Shown here: positions 16,608 through 23,961 of the stretch, one piece after another
Layout of the letters: every line of letters starts with the position of its first letter
How positions within the stretch are numbered: the stretch's first letter is position 1
From: Pseudonocardia lacus
GTDB lineage: Bacteria; Actinomycetota; Actinomycetes; Mycobacteriales; Pseudonocardiaceae
Assembly: GCF_018531445.1 (NCBI RefSeq)
Contig: NZ_JAHDTH010000078.1
Location: 1-33,225, forward strand
Length of the DNA: 33,225 nt
Reading direction: 5' to 3'
Notes under the pieces: model-generated
Databases searched by the model: none
Told to the model about the DNA's origin: nothing
What the model saw: the letters and a program-made list of their open reading frames with translations, nothing else
Translations under genes and position numbers: made by a program

Positions 16608-18269
16608 GTGTGGTGGTACATCGTCGCGGGCCTCACGATCGTCGCGGCGGGCGCCGTAGCGGTCACCGTCATCCTCGTGCTGAGCGCGGCCTTCGCCGCG
16701 CTCGCCGCGTCCGCCGTGGCCGTGTTCACCGCCGGGTTCGTCCCCGTCGCCATGCGCCGTGCAGGCGCAGTCGTTCTGCGCGACGTCGACCAGGGCCACC
16801 TCCGGGTGGCGCCGCCGGACCCGCCGCCGCCGGGGCGCGACCCCGGCTACCTCAGCTACTACTTCGGACCGGCGTGGCGCGACTGCGGGGACATGCTGGT
16901 CGCCGGCGGACGGGCCGCGGTGCGCCGGGCGCTCTCGCTGCGGGCGAAGGGACCGAGGTCGGTCCTGGGCTACCTGCTCGACGCCTGGCGACTGCCCGAT
17001 GAGCTCAACTCGTGGCCCGGCGTCGTCGGGAAGGTGATCTTCACCGGGGGACTGGTCGGCGGCCTCGTCGGGCTGGTCGCCGGAGCGGCTGTGGCCGGGA
17101 CGTTCCTGCTCGTCGCCGCGCTCGTCTTCGCCCTGCTCCTCGGCGCGCTGCTGGGCGGCACGTGGGCGGTCTGCGCAGTGCTGCACCTGGTCGAGCTCGC
17201 GGCGCTGCGGGTGCGGGGCATCACTGTGGAGTGCCCAAGCTGCCAGCGCCGGGTCGGCGTTCCGGTCTACGAGTGCCCCCAGTGCCAGGAGCTGCACCAT
17301 CGGCTGCTGCCCGGTTCGCTGGGCGTCCTCGCCCGCACCTGTCGCTGCCGCGCCGAGCTGCCGACCCTGCTGCTGCGGGGGCGCTCGCGACTGCGCGCGC
17401 ACTGCAGCCACCCGGATTGCCGGGGCGTGCTGCCGATCGGGGGCCTCACGGCGCCGACGCACCACGTCCCTGTCGTTGCCGGGAAGGTGGCCGGCAAGAC
17501 GGTGCACATGCTCGCCGCGATCGCCGACCTGCGCGACGACGACGGCTTCGCGTTCGGCGACGACCACACGAGGGACTCTTTCGTGAACGTCGCCGAGCAG
17601 CTCCAGGACCTCAGGACCGTGCCATCGACCCTGCCGACCGCGCCGCTGCGCGCGGCGACGTTCTTCGTCGGCGTCGGCTCGCGCAGGCGGCTGGTCTACC
17701 TCTACGACGCGGCCGGCGAGTACTACCAGTCCAGCGACAAGGTGTCCGGCCTGCGCTTCCTCGGCTCGACCGCGGGGATGCTGCTGGTCGTCGACCCGTT
17801 CTCGCTGCCCTCGGTGCTGAGCCGGATGACCGCCGAGGAGATCGAGCTGCCCCAGCACTCGACGTCGCCGCCCGACGACGTCGTCTCGCGAATCGCCGAC
17901 GGTCTGCGCGAACGCGACGTCGGGCGCCGCCGCGACCGCATCGGCGTCCGCGTCGCCGTCGTCGTCACCAAATGCGATGTCCTGCTCGACCGCGGTCCGG
18001 TGCCGCACCCCTACGAGGTGCGCGACGCGACGGGTCGCTCGGAGCGGTCGGCGGCGGTGGCCGCCTGGCTCGCCGACACCGCGGGTGAAGGGGGGCTCGT
18101 GCGCCAGCTTGCCAACCAGTACGCCGAGGTCGGCTACTTCGCGGTCAGTGCCTTCGACGCGTTCGGCGCCGGGCCCCGCCGCAGCGGCCGCACGGGCAGG
18201 GAGCTGAGCAACGACCCGCCGTCCGCGCCGCTGCGCTGGCTGCTGCGACCGCGCGCGGGAGCGTTGTGA
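16608..18269 (+). CDS. Membrane-anchored zinc-ribbon TRAFAC GTPase (DO-GTPase2-like)
   Basis: The product is 553 aa from GTG 16608. The N-terminus is a long hydrophobic stretch (about residues 2-48, probably two helices), with a second membrane block at about 141-200 (GGLVGGLVGLVAGAAVAG, LLVAALVFALLLGALLGG). Zinc-ribbon cysteines follow (CPSC...CPQC, then CRC...CSHPDC, about 208-270). The GTPase domain has a slightly unusual Walker A, AGKVAGKT (291-298, Ala in place of the first Gly), G3 DAAGEY (from D367) and G4 TKCD (454-457). The zinc ribbon followed by the GTPase resembles the cytosolic GTPase two genes upstream, suggesting a heterodimerising or sequential pair. The membrane anchor places the system at the cell membrane. 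The stop overlaps a 46-codon gene. Confidence 0.85.
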   Translation: MWWYIVAGLTIVAAGAVAVTVILVLSAAFAALAASAVAVFTAGFVPVAMRRAGAVVLRDVDQGHLRVAPPDPPPPGRDPGYLSYYFGPAWRDCGDMLVAGGRAAVRRALSLRAKGPRSVLGYLLDAWRLPDELNSWPGVVGKVIFTGGLVGGLVGLVAGAAVAGTFLLVAALVFALLLGALLGGTWAVCAVLHLVELAALRVRGITVECPSCQRRVGVPVYECPQCQELHHRLLPGSLGVLARTCRCRAELPTLLLRGRSRLRAHCSHPDCRGVLPIGGLTAPTHHVPVVAGKVAGKTVHMLAAIADLRDDDGFAFGDDHTRDSFVNVAEQLQDLRTVPSTLPTAPLRAATFFVGVGSRRRLVYLYDAAGEYYQSSDKVSGLRFLGSTAGMLLVVDPFSLPSVLSRMTAEEIELPQHSTSPPDDVVSRIADGLRERDVGRRRDRIGVRVAVVVTKCDVLLDRGPVPHPYEVRDATGRSERSAAVAAWLADTAGEGGLVRQLANQYAEVGYFAVSAFDAFGAGPRRSGRTGRELSNDPPSAPLRWLLRPRAGAL

Positions 18270-18406
18270 CCAAGGTGCTGCCGCCGTCCGTGGTCCGCGG
18301 CCGACGGGTGGTCTTCGCGCTGCTCGTGCTGTCGGCCCTGGTCTCGGCGGTCGTGGTGGCCGCGTTGCTGGCCGCGGCGGTGGTGGCCCTGGGCTCGCTC
18401 GTGTGA
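18266..18406 (+). CDS. 46-aa single-pass membrane peptide
   Basis: The GTG at 18266 overlaps the GTPase stop as GTGA, the same coupling used within the operon. GGGAG at 18257-18261 lies 4 nt upstream. The peptide is MTKVLPPSVVRGRRVVFALL and continues with an almost purely aliphatic segment to the end (residues 15-46), preceded by basic residues. This is a classic positive-inside, single-helix small membrane protein. No family is recognised. It may stabilise the membrane GTPase, or it may be a small membrane-active effector; both are inference. The chance that it is only a random open frame is reduced by the overlap and the ribosome site. Confidence 0.6.
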   Translation: MTKVLPPSVVRGRRVVFALLVLSALVSAVVVAALLAAAVVALGSLV

Positions 18407-18521
18407 GCGCGCGCCGCGGTCGTCGCGCAGCGTGAGGCACGTGCTTGCGGTCACACGATCGGGTGATCCAAGATGCGCTCGCACTTCCGCAGGTCGTTGC
18501 CGCCCGAGGAGGACGCCCACG

Positions 18522-19535
18522 ATGGCGAGGTCGACTGCACCCAGCCCTCGGGCGGGGCGGCCGTGGCGCACCGCCCTCGCCGCCGCCGGCCTGCTGCTCG
18601 CGACGGCGTGCGGCGCGCTGAGCGGGTCCGAGGCCGAGCCGCAGCAGGCGCCCGCGCCGGGCCCCGTGCTGGAGAAGGCCGAGCTGCAGGTGGGCGTGCT
18701 GCCCATCGTCGACCTCGCGGCGGTGCAGCGCGCCGACCGCGCGGGCTACTTCCGCGACGAGGGCCTCGACGTGGAACTGGTGACGATCCAGGGCGGCGCG
18801 GTGGCGCTCCCGCAGCTGGTCGGCGAGTCGCTCGACCTGAGCTGGACCAGCTGGCCGTCGGTGATCCTGGCCCAGGAGCAGGGCGTGTCCGACTTCCGCA
18901 TCCTGCAGCCGGGCTACCGGACCGCCGAGAAGTCGTTCCAGCTGATGACGATGCCGGGTTCGGCCGTGCGCACCCCGCGGGACCTGGTGGGCAAGCGGGT
19001 GGCCACCAACACCTTCCGGAGCATCACCGAGATCATGGCGCGCTCGGCGCTGCAGGACGCCGGGGTCGACCCGGCGGACGTGGAGTTCGTCGAGCTGCCG
19101 TTCCCGGACATGATGCCGGCCCTGCAGAACGACCAGATCGACGCGGCCATCCTGCTGGAGCCGTTCATCACGCTGGCGAAGGCCCAGCTCGACGCGACGA
19201 GCATCCTCGACGTGGCCACCGGGGCCACCGCGGACCTGCCCATCGCCGGCGTGACCGCCACCGCCCGGTTCGCCCGCGAGAACCCGAACACGCTCGCCGC
19301 GTTCGAGCGCGCCCTGGGCAAGGCGCAGTCCGAGATGGACGACCGGACGATCGTCGAGCAGACGCTGACCGGCTACACCACCGTCAAGCCGGAGATCGCC
19401 CCGGAGCTGACCCTCGGGACCTGGCCGTCCTCGCTGACCGCCGACGACCTCCAGCGCGTCGCCGACCTCATGCTGCGCTTCGGGGTGCTGCGCCAGGAGT
19501 TCGACGTCGCCCCGCTGCTCGCCGCGCCGAGCTGA
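18522..19535 (+). CDS. NMT1/SsuA/THI5-like ABC substrate-binding lipoprotein, orphan
   Basis: The product is 337 aa. ATG 18522 has an excellent GAGGAGGA site 8 nt upstream (18506-18513). The signal peptide has an Arg-rich start, a hydrophobic core (ALAAAGLLLATAC) and a lipobox-like ATAC cysteine, followed by an Ala/Pro-rich linker. The mature part has the features of family PF09084/NMT1: VGVLPIVDLAAVQRADRAGY, FRDEGLDVEL, DLSWTSWPSVI and VGKRVATNTFRSITEIMAR. These proteins bind small ligands such as nitrate, taurine/alkanesulfonates or pyrimidine precursors for an importer. No permease or ATPase gene is adjacent, so the ligand cannot be read from context. The downstream flavoprotein gene begins 41 bp later and may be cotranscribed. 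Confidence 0.85.
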   Translation: MARSTAPSPRAGRPWRTALAAAGLLLATACGALSGSEAEPQQAPAPGPVLEKAELQVGVLPIVDLAAVQRADRAGYFRDEGLDVELVTIQGGAVALPQLVGESLDLSWTSWPSVILAQEQGVSDFRILQPGYRTAEKSFQLMTMPGSAVRTPRDLVGKRVATNTFRSITEIMARSALQDAGVDPADVEFVELPFPDMMPALQNDQIDAAILLEPFITLAKAQLDATSILDVATGATADLPIAGVTATARFARENPNTLAAFERALGKAQSEMDDRTIVEQTLTGYTTVKPEIAPELTLGTWPSSLTADDLQRVADLMLRFGVLRQEFDVAPLLAAPS

Positions 19536-19576
19536 GCGACCTGGCCGTCCGGCCCGTGATCGGGTAGAGACGGGGC

Positions 19577-20929
19577 GTGGCGAACAACGGGGGGTCCGTC
19601 GTGCCGGTGAACGGGTGGAAGGGCGACGGGCGTCCGCGGATCGTCGTGGTCGGGGCGGGGTTCGCGGGCTACCACGCGGTGCGCGCCATGCGGAAGCGGC
19701 TGCGGGAGGCCGCCGAGGTCGTGCTGGTCAACCCGACCGACTACTTCCTCTACCTGCCGCTGCTGCCCGAGGTGGCGACCGGCGTCGTCGACCCGCGTCG
19801 CATCTCGGTGTCGCTGACGGCCACCCTGCCCGGCGTCCGGCTGGTCCTCGGCGAGGTCGACGCGGTCGACGTCCAGGAGCAGCGGGTGTCCTGGACCGAC
19901 CCGGAGGGCGGCCGCGGAGCGATCTCCTACGACCGGCTCGTCATCGCCGTCGGCAGCGTCAACAAGCTGCTGCCGGTGCCCGGCGTGGCCGAGCACGCCC
20001 ACGGGTTCCGCGGCATCCCGGAGGCGCTGTACCTCCGTGACCACATCGTGCGCCAGTTGGAGCTGGCCGCGGCGAGCGACGACCGCGAGGAGCGGCGGGC
20101 GCGCAGCACGTTCGTGGTGGTCGGCGCCGGCTACACCGGCACCGAGGTCGCCGCGCAGGGCGTGCAGTTCACCGACACGCTCGCCCGCCGGATCGCCGGG
20201 CTGGAGGGCCTGCGGCCCCGGTGGATGCTGCTCGACCTGGCCCCGCGGGTGCTGCCCGAACTCGACGAGCGGCTCTCCCGCGAAGCCGACACCGTGCTGC
20301 GCCGCCGCGGCGTCGACGTGCGCACCGAGCAGTCCGTCGCCGAGGCCGGCCCCGGCTGGGTGCGGCTGACCACCGGCGAACAGGTGCCCACCCGCACGAT
20401 CGCCTGGTGCGTCGGCGTGCGCCCCGACCCGCTGGTCGAGGCGATCGGCGCGCCGACCGCGAAGGGCCGGCTCGTCGTCGACGACGACCTGTTCGTCCCC
20501 GGCTGCCCCAACGTGCTGGCCTGCGGCGACGCCGCCGCCGTCCCCGACCGCACGCGCCCGGGCGAGTACACGGCCATGACCGCCCAGCACGCCCAGCGCC
20601 AGGGCAAGCTGGCCGGGCACAACGTCGCCGCGTCCCTCGGCCACGGGAAGGTCCGCCGCTACCGCCACCACGACCTGGGCTGGGTGGTGGAGCTGGGCGG
20701 CACGGACGCCGCGGCGAACCCGCTGCACGTGCCGCTGACCGGGCTGCCGGCCGCCGCGGTCACCCGCGGCTACCACCTGCTGTCGATGCCGGGGAACCGG
20801 ATCCGGGTGGCTGCGGATTGGCTGCTCGATGCGACGGTGGGGCGGCAGACCGTGCAGTTGGGGTTGGTGCGGTCGCCTTCGGTGCCGTTGGACACGACCA
20901 GCCCGGAGGTTGTGCGGGCGGGGGAGTGA
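19577..20929 (+). CDS. NAD(P)/FAD-dependent oxidoreductase, type II NADH dehydrogenase-like
   Basis: The product is 450 aa from GTG 19577. The FAD-binding Rossmann motif VVVGAGFAGYHAV lies near residues 22-36 and the NAD(P)H-binding one VVVGAGYTGTEVA in the middle of the chain. The FAD-contacting CGDAAAVPD block and TAQHAQRQGKLAGHN are typical of the pyridine-nucleotide disulfide oxidoreductase fold as used by NDH-2. There is no redox-active CxxxxC pair, so it is not a disulfide reductase. NDH-2 enzymes are peripheral membrane proteins that oxidise NADH and reduce quinone. The C-terminus (VRAGE) has no clear transmembrane helix, so membrane attachment is uncertain. The gene faces the aldo-keto reductase gene across a long hairpin. 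Confidence 0.85.
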   Translation: MANNGGSVVPVNGWKGDGRPRIVVVGAGFAGYHAVRAMRKRLREAAEVVLVNPTDYFLYLPLLPEVATGVVDPRRISVSLTATLPGVRLVLGEVDAVDVQEQRVSWTDPEGGRGAISYDRLVIAVGSVNKLLPVPGVAEHAHGFRGIPEALYLRDHIVRQLELAAASDDREERRARSTFVVVGAGYTGTEVAAQGVQFTDTLARRIAGLEGLRPRWMLLDLAPRVLPELDERLSREADTVLRRRGVDVRTEQSVAEAGPGWVRLTTGEQVPTRTIAWCVGVRPDPLVEAIGAPTAKGRLVVDDDLFVPGCPNVLACGDAAAVPDRTRPGEYTAMTAQHAQRQGKLAGHNVAASLGHGKVRRYRHHDLGWVVELGGTDAAANPLHVPLTGLPAAAVTRGYHLLSMPGNRIRVAADWLLDATVGRQTVQLGLVRSPSVPLDTTSPEVVRAGE

Positions 20930-21090
20930 GCGGGTGTCGCGCCACTTCGGCAGGACGAGAGCGGGTTTCGTGCGGTCCGGTTGGACGAGAACCGCTCCCG
21001 TCCGGGCCGGGGGGCCGTGACCTCCGATTGGCAGGGGCCCTGAGGACGCGGTCACCTCTGCGAGCGGCGCGCCCATGTAACCCGTGCCCG
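20930..21090. repeat. Intergenic stretch with imperfect hairpin (20953-21003)
   Basis: Between the convergent genes, 20953-20969 and 20987-21003 form an imperfect inverted repeat (14 of 17 positions complementary, one more able to wobble). GGACGAGA also appears twice as a direct repeat (20953 and 20983). It may add to transcription termination or be a decayed palindromic element. I see nothing coding. Confidence 0.45.
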
Positions 21091-21147
21091 GTGTCAGGAA
21101 AGCCACCTTCGGGACGTCAGATGTCCTGAGGGTGGCTTTCCTGACAC
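21091..21147. terminator. Long perfect hairpin between convergent genes
   Basis: Arms GTGTCAGGAAAGCCACC (21091-21107) and GGTGGCTTTCCTGACAC (21131-21147) are a perfect 17-bp inverted repeat. Pairing continues inward for 8 more base pairs with two G-T wobbles, giving a 25-bp stem and a 7-nt loop (21116-21122). The position between convergent stops (20929 and 21162) suggests a bidirectional terminator. Its length is beyond a usual terminator and suggests a dispersed palindromic repeat. Confidence 0.8.
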
Positions 21148-21161
21148 GCGGGGGCGGGAAG

Positions 21162-22178
21162 TCAGACCGGGCGGCGGCGGGGGTTGGCTCGGCCGACCAT
21201 CGCCGGGTCGCGGGTGACGACGTCGCCGAGGGCCTCGTCGATGCGGGTCATCGCGTCGGCGGGGATGCGCACGCCGGCGGCCTTCGCGTTCTCGGCCACC
21301 TGCTCCGGTCGGGAGGCCCCGACGATCGCGGCGGAGACGTTCGGGTTCTGCAGGACCCAGGCCACCGCCAGCTGCGCCATGGTCAGGCCGAGGTCGCCGG
21401 CCACGGGGCGCAGTTCCTGCACCGCGCCGAGCACGTCGTCCTTCATCCACCGACTGATCATGTTCGCGCCGCCCTTGTCGTCGGTGGCGCGGGAGCCCTG
21501 CGGGGGTTGCTCGCCCGGGCGGTACTTCCCGGTCAGCGCGCCCTGGGCGACGGGGGAGAAGACGATCTGGCCCAGGCCGAGTTCCGCGCAGGTGGGGACG
21601 ACCTCGTCCTCGATGATCCGCCACAGCGCCGAGTACTGGGGCTGGTTGGAGACCAGGCTGATGCCCAGGTCGGCGGCGAGGGCGTGGCCGCGGCGGATCT
21701 GGTCGGCGGTCCACTCGCTGACCCCGATGTAGAGGGCCTTGCCGGCGCGGACGACGTCGGCGAAGGCCTGCATCGTCTCCTCGAGCGGGGTGAACAGGTC
21801 GAAGCGGTGGGCCTGGTAGAGGTCGACGTAGTCGGTCCCGAGCCGGCGCAGGCTGGCGTCGACGCCCTCCATGATGTGCTTGCGGGACAGGCCGGTGTCG
21901 TTCTTGCCCTTGGGGTCGGGCCCCACCGGCCAGTAGACCTTGGTGAAGATCTCCAGCGACTCCCGGCGCTCGCCCTTCAGTGCGGCCCCGAGCACCTCCT
22001 CCGCGCGGCCGTTGGCGTAGACGTCGGCCGTGTCGAAGCTGGTGATGCCGTTGTCGAGGGCCGCGCGCACGCACCGCGTCGCGACGTCGTTCTCGACCTG
22101 GGAGCCGTGGGTGAGCCAGTTGCCGTAGGTGATCTCGGAGATCTGCAGGCCGGACCGGCCGAGGTAGCGGAATTCCAC
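21162..22178 (-). CDS. Aldo-keto reductase, voltage-gated K+ channel beta-subunit/YghZ-like
   Basis: The product is 338 aa from GTG 22178, starting MEFRYLGRSGLQISEITYGN. The catalytic tetrad is visible in order: Asp and Tyr in FDTADVYANG, Lys in IFTKVYW and His in YQAHRFD. Late blocks LSRKHIMEGVDASLRRLGTD and VAWVLQNPNVSAAIVGASRP place it in the AKR6-like group, NADPH-dependent reductases of aldehydes and ketones. No signal peptide is seen. It is on the same strand as the ABC exporter pair, 28 nt after its stop, so cotranscription under the iron-box-like site is plausible. Its physiological substrate is unknown. Confidence 0.9.
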   Translation of the reverse strand: MEFRYLGRSGLQISEITYGNWLTHGSQVENDVATRCVRAALDNGITSFDTADVYANGRAEEVLGAALKGERRESLEIFTKVYWPVGPDPKGKNDTGLSRKHIMEGVDASLRRLGTDYVDLYQAHRFDLFTPLEETMQAFADVVRAGKALYIGVSEWTADQIRRGHALAADLGISLVSNQPQYSALWRIIEDEVVPTCAELGLGQIVFSPVAQGALTGKYRPGEQPPQGSRATDDKGGANMISRWMKDDVLGAVQELRPVAGDLGLTMAQLAVAWVLQNPNVSAAIVGASRPEQVAENAKAAGVRIPADAMTRIDEALGDVVTRDPAMVGRANPRRRPV

Positions 22179-22206
22179 CCCGTCATCGTGCCCCGGGCCG
22201 CGCGGT

Positions 22207-23961
22207 TCACGCCTGCCAGGCGGCCCACAGCTCGGCGTAGTGGCCGCCGGCGGCCAGCAGTTCGTCGTGCGACCCGGCCTCGACGATCCGGCCGCCGTCC
22301 ATCACCAGGATCCGGTCGGCGTGGCTGGCCTGGCGCAGCCGGTGGGCCACGACCAGCCCGGTGCGCCCGTCCAGGACGGCGTCGGCGGCGTCCTCCAGCC
22401 GGGTGGCGCTGCGGCTGCCCGACTCGGCGGTGGCCTCGTCGAGGACGACGACGACCGGGTCGGCCAGCAGCGCGCGGGCCAGCGCGACCTGGGCGGCCTG
22501 CTCGGGGGTGAGGCTGTGGCCGAGCTCGCCGACGACGGTGCGCATCCCCTGCGGCAGCGCGGCGACCCAGCCGTCGGCGCCGACGGTGGCCAGCGCCTTC
22601 TCGACCTCGGCGTCGGTGGCGTCGGGGCGGGCCATGCGCAGGTCGTCGGCCAGCGGGCCGGCGAAGACGTGGGCCTCCTGGGAGACCAGCACGACCGGCT
22701 TCGGGCTCGCCGAGCGGAAGCGCTCGACGGGCGTGCCGCCGACGGTGATCTCGCCGCGGCTCGGCGCGGCCAGCCCGGCGAGCAGCACGGCCAGCGTCGA
22801 CTTGCCGGCCCCGCTCGGCCCGACCAGCGCCACCCGCTCGCCCGCGGCCAGCGCCACCGCGACGTCGTGCAGGACCTCGGTCGTCGCGTAGCTGTGCGAG
22901 ACCCCGCGACCGACGAGCTCGCCGGCCGGGCGCTCGGCGGGGGCCTCGGTCGGCGCCGGCGCCGCGGCCACGACGCCGACGATCCGGGAGAGGCTGGCCG
23001 CGGCCGACTGCAGCTGGTCGAAGCTGAACATGATCATGCCGATCGGGTTGAACATGCGGTGGAAGTACAGCGCCGCCGCCGTGACCTCGCCGACGGTGGC
23101 CGTGCCGGCCGACACGACCGCGAACCCGACCGCGACGATCATGCCCAGCCCGACCAGCTCGGCGATGTTCATCCACTTGCCCCATGCGCTGCTGAACCAG
23201 AGCACGCCGCGGGAGATGTCGCGCGCCCGCGCCGACGACGCCACGATCCGCTCGGTGTGCGCGGCCTCCGCCCCGTACGCGCGGACCGTCCGCAGACCGT
23301 CCAAGGTGGACACCAGCGCCTCGGCCCTGTCGGCGAACGCGGCCCGCTCCCCGGCGTAGCGCTCGGCCGCCCTCGGCAGGTACGACCGCAGCGACAGCAC
23401 GTACACCGGCACGGCCGTCAGCCCGGCCACGGCCAGCCACGGGTCGAGGGCGAACAGCCCGGCGATCGTCAGCGCGACGGTCAGCACGGCCCCCACCAGC
23501 GGGGCCAGCAGCCGGGTGACGATGTCGCCGACCACGGCGACGTCGTCGCCCGCCCGGCTGAGCAGGTCGCCGCGCCCGCTCTCCTCCAGCTCGCCCGCGG
23601 GCATGGCCAGCGCCGCGGAGACGGTGCGCTCGCGCAGCCGGGCCAGCACGAACTGCCCGACGCGCACGACCATCCCGGCGCTGACGGTGGTCAGCAGCGC
23701 GCCGAGCAGCGCGGCCCCGCCGACCAGCACGGCCGCCGAGACGACCTCGCCCGGCTGCCCACCGGTCAGCACGGTGTCCACGATCCGGCCGAGCGCCCAC
23801 GGCGCCACCAGGCCCGCGAGCGCGGCCAGCGCGGCCAGCAGCACCGTGGCGACGGTGCGGCCGCGGCGTTCGCGCAGGTGCGTGCCGATGGCGCGGCGGA
23901 CGTCGCCGGCGGACGCCAGCGGCAGTCGCGTCCGGTCGGCCCCTCCCGCGAGCTCGCTCAT
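22207..23961 (-). CDS. ABC exporter half-transporter with degenerate signature motif
   Basis: The product is 584 aa. ATG 23961 overlaps the upstream transporter stop as ATGA. An N-terminal six-helix membrane domain (about residues 40-310) is followed by a nucleotide-binding domain with Walker A GPSGAGKST, Q-loop VSQEAHVF, Walker B VVVLDEATAESGS and H-loop VVAHRL. The signature is LTPEQ instead of LSGGQ, and the catalytic Glu of Walker B is present. This is what heterodimeric exporters show: one composite ATP site is degenerate. It pairs with the preceding gene product. The substrate is unknown; an iron-related metabolite or siderophore is inferred from the upstream site only. Confidence 0.88.
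   Translation of the reverse strand: MSELAGGADRTRLPLASAGDVRRAIGTHLRERRGRTVATVLLAALAALAGLVAPWALGRIVDTVLTGGQPGEVVSAAVLVGGAALLGALLTTVSAGMVVRVGQFVLARLRERTVSAALAMPAGELEESGRGDLLSRAGDDVAVVGDIVTRLLAPLVGAVLTVALTIAGLFALDPWLAVAGLTAVPVYVLSLRSYLPRAAERYAGERAAFADRAEALVSTLDGLRTVRAYGAEAAHTERIVASSARARDISRGVLWFSSAWGKWMNIAELVGLGMIVAVGFAVVSAGTATVGEVTAAALYFHRMFNPIGMIMFSFDQLQSAAASLSRIVGVVAAAPAPTEAPAERPAGELVGRGVSHSYATTEVLHDVAVALAAGERVALVGPSGAGKSTLAVLLAGLAAPSRGEITVGGTPVERFRSASPKPVVLVSQEAHVFAGPLADDLRMARPDATDAEVEKALATVGADGWVAALPQGMRTVVGELGHSLTPEQAAQVALARALLADPVVVVLDEATAESGSRSATRLEDAADAVLDGRTGLVVAHRLRQASHADRILVMDGGRIVEAGSHDELLAAGGHYAELWAAWQA

Noticed and set aside
19373..21106. Long minus-strand open frame of 577 codons opposite the NDH-2-like gene
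   Set aside because: It is a GC-rich antisense shadow: low-complexity Gly/Arg/His composition and no recognisable family, opposite a clear flavoprotein.
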